5,292 bases of DNA, from NCBI GenBank assembly GCA_002329705.1, contig DCUC01000018.1, positions 1 to 5,292 on the forward strand, written 5' to 3'. The DNA is from Caryophanales bacterium UBA1424 (GTDB lineage: Bacteria > Bacillota_I > Bacilli_A > RFN20 > CAG-826). Below the pieces are notes generated by a model that did no database searches, was not told the DNA's origin, and saw only the letters and a list, made by a program, of their open reading frames with translations. The position numbers were made by a program, and so were the translations under genes. This document shows positions 1 to 4,783 of this stretch, piece by piece (within the stretch, counting starts at the first letter, position 1; every line of letters starts with the position of its first letter).

Positions 1-302
1 TCATCGACTTTTTGCGCTCGATAGTTCTCGTCAAGCGGATTCCAGGCATTCATATTACCGGCGATTTTTATCGCGGATGCCGCATCGTCAATATCAATCG
101 GAATATTAACATTCAATGTCAGCGTGATGAGCGATGAATCGCCTGAGGAGTTCTCTTGACTCGACGAGTTTGCCGTCCCGATACCATCACTTGAAAAACC
201 AGAGTCGACCGCACATCCACTTATTAGCAATAACAAAGGAAAAACGACAGCAAGTCGACGGAGTATTTGAGGCATTATCGTCGCCGTTTTTATAGCCTTC
301 AT
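1..302 (-). CDS. Lipoprotein with N-terminal CBM20-like starch-binding domain (5' part only)
   Basis: This gene runs off the left edge; about 100 residues are visible. From the ATG at 302 the protein has a basic stretch (K2, K5, R15, R16), a hydrophobic core, and a lipobox LLISGC with the lipidated Cys at residue 30. A Ser/Asn/Gly-rich linker follows. From about residue 57 the text ITLTLNVNIPI, then IAGNMNAWNPLDENY, looks like the first strands of a CBM20-type starch/glycogen-binding domain, whose family pattern is a V/IxF/LxVxVP strand followed by a GNxxxWNP turn. The expected product is a secreted, membrane-anchored glycan-binding lipoprotein, perhaps with a glycosidase or esterase domain beyond the window. 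A second in-frame ATG at 275 gives a compact signal peptide (MPQILRR plus hydrophobic core). Neither start has a convincing Shine-Dalgarno site. The CBM20 assignment rests on a short match, so the enzyme type cannot be named. Confidence 0.72.
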   Translation of the reverse strand, partial: MKAIKTATIMPQILRRLAVVFPLLLLISGCAVDSGFSSDGIGTANSSSQENSSGDSSLITLTLNVNIPIDIDDAASAIKIAGNMNAWNPLDENYRAQKVD

Positions 303-309
303 ATTTAAA

Positions 310-338
310 ACTATAACAAATGGCGAGTGGGCTTTCAA
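310..338 (-). promoter_or_regulatory. Promoter for the lipoprotein gene
   Basis: On the minus strand, TTGAAA (333-338) is followed by exactly 17 bases and TATAGT (310-315), a good sigma-70/sigma-A-type match. Transcription would be expected to begin about seven bases downstream, at 302-303. That is at the first base of the upstream ATG, so the message is either leaderless or uses the internal ATG at 275. Confidence 0.6.
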
Positions 339-382
339 AGTTATTAAAAAATAACTGACCACCACGCTCGAAGATGTGCCGG

Positions 383-411
383 TTGCATCCGCTAATTCGG
401 TTCATTATAAT
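383..411 (+). promoter_or_regulatory. Promoter for the rubredoxin gene
   Basis: TTGCAT (383-388), a 17-base spacer and a perfect TATAAT (406-411) form a strong sigma-A-type promoter. It predicts a start near 418, giving a short leader of about 18 bases that contains the AAGGAG ribosome binding site at 425-430. No riboswitch or operator fits in so short a leader. Confidence 0.75.
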
Positions 412-435
412 TTGGTTAGATAAAAAGGAGATTCC

Positions 436-597
436 ATGATGAAATACCAATGCACGGCTTGCGGCTACATCTATGACGAAGAACTGGGCGATCCCGATAG
501 CGGCATTGCGCCAGGCACCAAATGGGAAGATGTTCCGGAAGATTGGACATGCCCGCTCTGCGGCGTTGATAAGTCCCTGTTCATCCTATTAGAATAA
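436..597 (+). CDS. Rubredoxin
   Basis: This 53-residue protein is a standard-length rubredoxin. It is a small soluble one-electron carrier with a single Fe(Cys)4 centre. Both ligand pairs are present: CTACG (C6, C9) near the N-terminus and CPLCG (C39, C42) near the C-terminus. The intervening family residues are also there: Y11 and Y13, the DPDSGI(A)PGT turn, and the W-E-D-(V)-P-(E/D)-D-W stretch before the second Cys pair. AAGGAG lies 5 bases before the ATG at 436 and 8 bases before a second ATG at 439, so either Met could start the protein; 436 is used here. It has its own promoter and terminator and is therefore monocistronic. It converges on the apbE gene. Rubredoxins in anaerobes commonly feed oxygen or peroxide reductases; no such partner is visible here, so its partner is unknown. 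Confidence 0.96.
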   Translation: MMKYQCTACGYIYDEELGDPDSGIAPGTKWEDVPEDWTCPLCGVDKSLFILLE

Positions 598-616
598 CAA
601 CTTATTATTGTATATT

Positions 617-640
617 AAGCAACCATAAGGTTGCTTTTTT
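617..640 (+). terminator. Rho-independent terminator after rubredoxin
   Basis: An 8-bp perfect stem (AAGCAACC at 617-624, GGTTGCTT at 629-636) with an ATAA loop runs into six T residues (635-640). It sits 20 bases after the rubredoxin stop. The minus-strand copy has a weaker U-tract, but it lies downstream of apbE and may also stop transcription from that side. Confidence 0.85.
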
Positions 641-757
641 CGTAATTTAACCAATTTCTTTGAACTGATTGACCAAAATCTGGCACTTCATAATAACTTG
701 TTCGCAATCAAATTCATATATTTTTATTTAGTTATCTAAAGCATTCTAACTAACGCC
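641..757. other. AT-rich convergent intergenic spacer, no gene seen
   Basis: This spacer lies between the rubredoxin terminator and the apbE stop. It is AT-rich and shows no coding pattern, tRNA-like structure or convincing second hairpin on either strand. Confidence 0.6.
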
Positions 758-2071
758 CTAAACGACGTGATATATCAAGTTATCTAGTTCGGTGATGTAT
801 TGCTGGTATCCCGATGTATAGTTAACCTCCACTTTTTCGTTATCGACGATGTTTATCCAGGCGATTTCAAGTTCCTTGCCTTGATCGTTGATGGACGCTT
901 TTAGTTCGAGCCCTTCTTCAATTGTCATATTCATCAAAGCCGTTGAATAGGCATCGAGCAGATAGGAAGGCAGATCCGCCGAGATGAGGTTAATTTGCAG
1001 TTGCTGCTCCGCGGGATATCCCGTTTGGGGATTCACAATATGATGACGAAGAATATAACCGTCTTCAGTGGGTATGTTTACTCCCATATAACCACCCGAT
1101 GTCGAAAAGGAGTATTGACCGCCGCGATTAATATTAAAAGCATAGGGGGCATCTTCGCTCGGCCCAACTAGCTGCCACTGCCAGGGAGCGCCGCTATATT
1201 TGCTTCCGAGCGTCGAAATCGAACTCGCTCCGCCATAGATAAATCCGTGTTCCAGTTCATTTTCGTTTAATAAAGGGGTTAATACGTCGTTGGCGTAGCC
1301 TTTGGCGATGCCCGCCAGAGTAATCGATAAATCCCCGTGAGGAGCGCCGTTAAAACTGTTGAACCGAACATAGTGATCATCACCGACCGTTTTAAGTTCC
1401 AAAGTTTCATCCACTTCCTGTTGATTCATGGGTATGTAACCGGTTAAGCGCTCGAGCAAAAGAACCTGATCGCTATTATAATAGGGGTCGCGATTTATGT
1501 AATCAGAACTATTTTCGATAATATCTTCCCAGAAGTTGACGACCTCGCCGACGAAAATATTGAGCTTAAAATCGGTGGCAATCGTTAATTCGAGGCCTCG
1601 TTTTAGAAGAAAGTACAAATGGTCAGGAATTTTTAGCCATGTATCGGAACCATAGGATTCGTTGACCATATAAAGATTATTGATAATTGGCGAAGAAACA
1701 TCGTTTTCGTCGAGGCGATAAGCGTAATGGCAGTCGGCAACTTTATGAATGAACGGCACATTATCCACGTAGATGCCGCGCGCCATTTCGGCAAACGATT
1801 CGGGATACACTTTTTGATAGCGAATTTCGTATGATGTGTTGAAGATGTTGCGAATTTCGCCACCGCTCGTTTTGGCAAACACATCGTAGCCGATTCGCTC
1901 AAAGGGAATGTCATCGGGATCAAATTCATCGCTGTCCGGTTTAAACAAAAAAATGGAAGAGACGAGCAATCCGCTAATAAGCAGTGTTGAAAGAAGGATT
2001 GTCCACTCGCGTGGATCGAGTAATTTTAAGAGACACGCTTTAAAGCGTAATAGTCTATTTTTCATATTCAT
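758..2071 (-). CDS. apbE: FAD:protein FMN transferase, membrane-anchored (ApbE family)
   Basis: ApbE enzymes transfer FMN from FAD onto a Thr of target proteins outside the membrane, including the Rnf/Nqr subunits G/C and D/B. This 437-residue protein has one N-terminal membrane helix at about 24-43 and no lipobox Cys, so it is probably signal-anchored with the catalytic domain outside. Family landmarks in order are: DFKLNIFVGEVVNFW (167-181), matching the family's FD-x-x-x-G-x-x-x-x-x-W region; ITLAGIAKGYAND (250-262); the GG pair at 280-281; STSGGY (323-328); HIVNPQTGYP (344-353), where many relatives have D in place of N; and DAYSTAL (373-379), the metal/FAD-binding loop. The length is somewhat above usual because of a longer central region. 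The start at 2071 overlaps the upstream gene by 17 bases; a second ATG at 2065 is equally plausible. No clear Shine-Dalgarno site is seen, so translational coupling is likely. It is the last gene of the run. Confidence 0.93.
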   Translation of the reverse strand: MNMKNRLLRFKACLLKLLDPREWTILLSTLLISGLLVSSIFLFKPDSDEFDPDDIPFERIGYDVFAKTSGGEIRNIFNTSYEIRYQKVYPESFAEMARGIYVDNVPFIHKVADCHYAYRLDENDVSSPIINNLYMVNESYGSDTWLKIPDHLYFLLKRGLELTIATDFKLNIFVGEVVNFWEDIIENSSDYINRDPYYNSDQVLLLERLTGYIPMNQQEVDETLELKTVGDDHYVRFNSFNGAPHGDLSITLAGIAKGYANDVLTPLLNENELEHGFIYGGASSISTLGSKYSGAPWQWQLVGPSEDAPYAFNINRGGQYSFSTSGGYMGVNIPTEDGYILRHHIVNPQTGYPAEQQLQINLISADLPSYLLDAYSTALMNMTIEEGLELKASINDQGKELEIAWINIVDNEKVEVNYTSGYQQYITELDNLIYHVV

Positions 2072-2579
2072 TAAGCGTTGTTGTTAAGCTCACGCGGCTG
2101 ACCACTTCCCGGGCGATGAGGGCAATCAAAAGGCCGCTTGCGATTCCGGTGAAAAAAAGAATCGGCAAATAATTAATGATGTAGATTGTTTGATACAAAA
2201 TGGCGACCATGACGATTTGTCCGACCCCGTGCATGACCGCGGACGCCATCGATAGACCAAAAATCGACAGACGGTTCCAATAATAACAGATAATGACGAC
2301 GATACTCGCCAGGGCCCAACCCGCAAGAGCGATAAAAAAATTGAACCCGAAACCGGTGAATAAAGCAGTTAAAATAACTCGCAAAAACCCGATGCTTACA
2401 TATTCTTTAAGACCAAAATAATACAAGACGATGAGGCCAATGGTATTGGCTAATCCTAATTTCACGCCCGGGGCGATAAACGCCAAAGGAAGCAGAACCG
2501 ATTCTCCATAACTGATGACGACTCCGATCGCCAGCAAAAGGCCCAGATAGGTTATCTTTTGGATTGACGCCTTAATCAT
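2055..2579 (-). CDS. Gx transporter / Hpre_diP_synt_I family membrane protein (EetB-like)
   Basis: This 174-residue, very hydrophobic protein has about five to six membrane helices. The signature PGVKLGLANTIGL (37-49), the R67-V-I-L stretch and HGVGQ (117-121) match the family annotated as Gx transporter or heptaprenyl diphosphate synthase component I (PF07456). Despite that name, an enzyme activity is not expected from this fold; the family resembles the substrate-binding S components of ECF transporters. As I recall, the Listeria extracellular electron transfer locus pairs a protein of this family (EetB) with a NusG domain II protein (EetA), the same pair seen here. GAGGAG lies 5 bases before the ATG, and the ATG overlaps the upstream stop as ATGA, so the two genes are translationally coupled. 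It also overlaps apbE downstream. Family assignment is firm; the function (electron transfer or a quinone/flavin-related role) is inference. Confidence 0.87.
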   Translation of the reverse strand: MIKASIQKITYLGLLLAIGVVISYGESVLLPLAFIAPGVKLGLANTIGLIVLYYFGLKEYVSIGFLRVILTALFTGFGFNFFIALAGWALASIVVIICYYWNRLSIFGLSMASAVMHGVGQIVMVAILYQTIYIINYLPILFFTGIASGLLIALIAREVVSRVSLTTTLNEYEK

Positions 2580-2953
2580 AATCTCTCCTCGATGATGACC
2601 ATAAAGTAATTGGGAGCGCAGATAATCGGCATTCCCGAATCGTCAACCCACCCTTGTATCGAACAGTAATTATGCGGCGATGTCTCTTCGGCGATGCGAA
2701 CTTTTCCGTTGGTGATTTCAAGCGTTATATCATCTAATAATCGCGGATAATCATCTTTTTTATAGACAAACGACTGATTGACGTATAGTTCATGAGTGTC
2801 AATGACATTAAACTCGTAATAGACATTGACGACTAAATCGTCCGCGGGGCGATTGAAAACATTCGTCACGACCAACAATAATGAGGCAAAAATCATCAAA
2901 ATACTAAAAATGTAAATGTCAAAGCGTGTTTTTTTTAGCGGTATTTTATTCAT
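2576..2953 (-). CDS. NusG domain II-containing membrane-anchored protein (EetA-like)
   Basis: The protein has 125 residues: a basic N-terminus, one membrane helix at about 12-31, then an extracytosolic domain. The C-terminal part, TNGKVRIAEE (81-90) followed by a Cys (C97), a G-W-V turn and IICAPN (110-115), follows the NusG domain II pattern (PF07009), in which a C-P-x-x-x-C stretch precedes a G-x-I/V turn and a VC-x-P-N strand. Here the first Cys of that pattern is Ser92 (SPHNYC), while C97 and C112 remain. The name comes from the extra domain of some NusG proteins; stand-alone anchored copies like this are not transcription factors. It is followed by the Gx-family gene with a 4-base ATGA overlap and then apbE, an arrangement tied to extracytosolic flavin electron transfer. 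Its start has only a poor purine tract and lies just after a terminator, so how it is transcribed is unclear. Confidence 0.8.
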   Translation of the reverse strand: MNKIPLKKTRFDIYIFSILMIFASLLLVVTNVFNRPADDLVVNVYYEFNVIDTHELYVNQSFVYKKDDYPRLLDDITLEITNGKVRIAEETSPHNYCSIQGWVDDSGMPIICAPNYFMVIIEERL

Positions 2954-2966
2954 ACATCTTTTTTAT

Positions 2967-2992
2967 AAAAAGGACCCTGCTATCAGGTCCTT
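2967..2992 (-). terminator. Terminator between rnfB-like gene and the EetA-like gene
   Basis: On the minus strand AAGGACC (2986-2992) pairs with GGTCCTT (2970-2976) around a 9-base loop. Two more pairs may form inside the loop with one bulged G. A run of five T follows. It begins 3 bases after the rnfB-like stop and ends 14 bases before the next ATG. The short T-run suggests it could be partial, allowing some readthrough into the EetA-like/apbE genes. Confidence 0.72.
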
Positions 2993-2994
2993 AA

Positions 2995-3318
2995 TTATAC
3001 TTCTACTTTATTAACCTTTCCATCAGGACCGGGTGTCGAATTAATGTAGTCGGCAATTAACTGGTGCGTTTCCTTTTTGGCCGGACGGCAGGCCGAAACC
3101 TTCTTCTGGTGTCCGTCAAGGAGGGCCGTGGCCATCGCCTCGCAGCCCGGATGACCGCAAAGTCCGCAATTGAGGCCCGGCAGCATTTTGGTCACGGCGG
3201 CAAGCCGTTCATCGGTTTTCACCGCTAATTTTCTATCGGCAAAAGCGAGGGCTAAGCCCAGTAAGCCACCCAGGCAGATCATGACGCCGGCGGCGATTAA
3301 AATATCGGTCCACTCCAT
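2995..3318 (-). CDS. Short RnfB-like protein: membrane helix plus one [4Fe-4S] domain, no ferredoxin domains
   Basis: RnfB carries electrons into the Rnf complex at the cytoplasmic face. This 107-residue protein has the usual RnfB N-terminus: a glycine-rich membrane helix (about 7-26), then the linker AVKTDERL and the four-Cys [4Fe-4S] domain with LNCGLCGHPGC (C51, C54, C59) and C77 (PF04060-type). Canonical RnfB proteins go on with two or more ferredoxin-type CxxCxxCxxxCP clusters and are usually much longer. Here the reading frame ends after a short tail (NKVEV) and a terminator follows at once, with no ferredoxin-like remnant in the 41 bases before the next gene. It therefore looks like a compact form rather than a recent frameshift. 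A GGGGGA purine run (3328-3333) precedes the ATG by about 10 bases, and the gene lies 5 bases after the upstream stop. Confidence 0.85.
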   Translation of the reverse strand: MEWTDILIAAGVMICLGGLLGLALAFADRKLAVKTDERLAAVTKMLPGLNCGLCGHPGCEAMATALLDGHQKKVSACRPAKKETHQLIADYINSTPGPDGKVNKVEV

Positions 3319-3323
3319 AATCG

Positions 3324-3524
3324 TTAATCCCCCTTATCCTTATCGTGATTTTGATTGAGGCGGCAGGTGCTGATGGCGCATTGTGAACACTGATCAGTTT
3401 TTTCCAGATCGCATCCCTCGGGTCGAGGAACCTTTTTATTTAATAAATAACCGAGAATAAAAAGACCGACCAGCACTGCCAGCACCGCGATTGCTAATAA
3501 TGTTTTGATGACTAATTCTGGCAT
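3324..3524 (-). CDS. Small Cys-rich single-pass membrane protein, NqrM-like candidate
   Basis: This 66-residue protein has one strongly hydrophobic N-terminal helix (about 6-28), a basic-proline hinge (NKKVPRP), and a four-Cys cluster, C38-x7-C46-x2-C49-x4-C54, followed by a charged tail. The architecture and Cys spacing recall NqrM (DUF539), the small membrane protein required to mature Na+-NQR and proposed to supply iron to the Cys4 centre between NqrD and NqrE. RnfA and RnfE, the homologues of those subunits, are encoded immediately upstream. FeoB-associated Cys-rich membrane proteins have a similar layout, so that is the main alternative. Its ATG directly follows the rnfA stop with no gap, and an AAGGA site lies inside the end of rnfA (3534-3538), 9 bases away. 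The position inside the rnf operon supports a role in the complex. The gene is clearly real; the function is inference. Confidence 0.83.
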   Translation of the reverse strand: MPELVIKTLLAIAVLAVLVGLFILGYLLNKKVPRPEGCDLEKTDQCSQCAISTCRLNQNHDKDKGD

Positions 3525-4100
3525 TTACACTAATCCTTGAAAGCCGAAGAAAGCCATAGTCATGAGAGCGGTTATGATCAAGGCGATGGCGGCTCCTTTA
3601 AAAGCCTGGGGAACGCGGTTGAGCGAATCAATCCGTTCGCGAATGACGGAAAAGAGGATTAAAACAAGAAGAAAGCCGGCCGATACCGATAATGAATAGA
3701 CAATCGTTTCTACCAGCGAATAATTATTTCCGATATTTTCAAGTGCGATGGCTAAAACGATGCAGTTTGTCGTGATTAACGGTAGATAAATTCCTAATGA
3801 CCGGTATAGAGACGGGATGTATTTTTTTAAGAACATTTCGACGAACTGGACAAACGAGGCGATGATCAAAATAAAGCTGACCAGCGATAAAAATTCTAAG
3901 CCGAGCGGTTTTAACACCAGATGGTATAAACCATACGATAGTAACGACGAGAAAAAGACGACGAAAATCGTGGCTAAACCTAATCCGATGGCATTGCTGA
4001 TCTTCTTTGATACGCCTAAAAAGGGACAAGTGCCTAAAAAACGCACTAAGACGACGTTAGATACCAACATGGCCGATATGATTAATGTGACAATGCCCAT
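3525..4100 (-). CDS. rnfA: Rnf complex subunit RnfA
   Basis: RnfA is an integral membrane subunit of the Rnf ferredoxin:acceptor oxidoreductase and pairs with RnfE in pseudo-symmetry, like NqrE/NqrD. The 191 residues fit the usual length and six-helix topology. The family signature FLGTCPFLGVSKK (21-33) carries C25, and LPLITTNCIVLAIALEN (106-122) carries C113. In the family these two Cys, with two from RnfE, hold the intramembrane iron-sulfur centre. The basic loop R-E-R-I-D near 154-158 and the C-terminal helix are also typical. The gene begins 5 bases after the rnfE stop, with AAGGA at 4109-4113 and an 8-base spacing. It ends flush against the next ATG. Nothing appears broken. Confidence 0.96.
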   Translation of the reverse strand: MGIVTLIISAMLVSNVVLVRFLGTCPFLGVSKKISNAIGLGLATIFVVFFSSLLSYGLYHLVLKPLGLEFLSLVSFILIIASFVQFVEMFLKKYIPSLYRSLGIYLPLITTNCIVLAIALENIGNNYSLVETIVYSLSVSAGFLLVLILFSVIRERIDSLNRVPQAFKGAAIALIITALMTMAFFGFQGLV

Positions 4101-4105
4101 AATTT

Positions 4106-4783
4106 CTATCCTTGCCCGCCTTTTGCAATTAGGGCTTCTTTCCGGCGCTTTTTATGGGAAGAAATAAGCATGCTTAAGGCGTTGATGGCCGCCAGCAATA
4201 ATCCGAGGATTAAAAACGCGCCGGTATTGCTGACCATAAGCGATATCGCATAACGAGCATCAAAAATCGTCCAGCTGAAGACGGTCGCGTTAGTAAAGGG
4301 ATTGACAAAAGTTAGTGATCCCGTTCCGATAATCTCTCTTAATAGAGATAGCACAATGATTGAAATGAGATAGCCAAAGGCCGTCCCAAATCCATCTATT
4401 AAAGAATCGAGAGGCTTATTTTTACTGGCGAACACCTCGGCGCGGGCCATGATGATGCAATTGACGACGATAAGCTGTAAATAGACGCCCAATGTAATCG
4501 TCAGTTCCGGGGTAAAGGCTTTCATGAGCATATCGACGACGGTAACCGTCGAAGCGATGATGATGATGTAAACCGGTATGCGAATCTCCGCGGGAATAAT
4601 TTTCCTTAGTAGAGAAATGATGAGATTGGTCATCATTAAAACAATCATCACCGCCAGGCCCATCCCCACAGCTGAAGAAAGGGTGCTGGAAGTGGCGAGG
4701 ATTGAGCATAACCCTAAGAGCAAGACAAAGGTCGAGTTGTTGCTAAAAGCGCTGCTAATGAAGATGTTTATCTTTTGTTTCAT
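4106..4783 (-). CDS. rnfE: Rnf complex subunit RnfE
   Basis: RnfE is the membrane partner of RnfA. I use the ATG at 4783 (MKQKINIF), giving 225 residues, rather than the longer in-frame ATG at 4831. The 4783 start has GGAGG (4794-4798) ten bases upstream, overlaps the rnfG-like stop as TAATG, and yields the normal RnfE N-terminus; the longer form would overlap rnfG by almost 50 bases. Six membrane helices are visible. The signatures are LLGLCSILATSSTL (21-34) with C26, and LGVYLQLIVVNCIIMARAEVFA (98-119) with C109, the two Cys expected to bind the RnfA/RnfE iron-sulfur centre. The residue after C26 is Ser where most relatives have Pro. The C-terminus is a lysine/arginine-rich cytoplasmic tail. 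Gene order G-E-A-B matches clostridial-type rnfCDGEAB operons. Confidence 0.95.
   Translation of the reverse strand: MKQKINIFISSAFSNNSTFVLLLGLCSILATSSTLSSAVGMGLAVMIVLMMTNLIISLLRKIIPAEIRIPVYIIIIASTVTVVDMLMKAFTPELTITLGVYLQLIVVNCIIMARAEVFASKNKPLDSLIDGFGTAFGYLISIIVLSLLREIIGTGSLTFVNPFTNATVFSWTIFDARYAISLMVSNTGAFLILGLLLAAINALSMLISSHKKRRKEALIAKGGQG

Noticed and set aside
187..450. An 87-codon open frame on the minus strand across the divergent promoter region
   Set aside because: It is out of frame with the lipoprotein signal and lipobox, overlaps the rubredoxin start and both promoters, and its translation resembles no protein family.
2995..3318. Possible frameshifted full-length rnfB
   Set aside because: Only 41 bases, mostly a terminator, separate the stop from the next gene, and no ferredoxin-like CxxCxxCxxxCP coding remains in any frame there.
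3817..4167. Plus-strand open frames inside rnfA and rnfE (also 4578-4865, 3170-3358 and 4993-5199)
   Set aside because: They are antisense to well-supported conserved genes, lack ribosome binding sites and show no family motifs.
4332..4349. Small inverted repeat ATCTCT/AGAGAT inside rnfE
   Set aside because: It is a six-base stem within a conserved coding region with no T-run, most likely chance.
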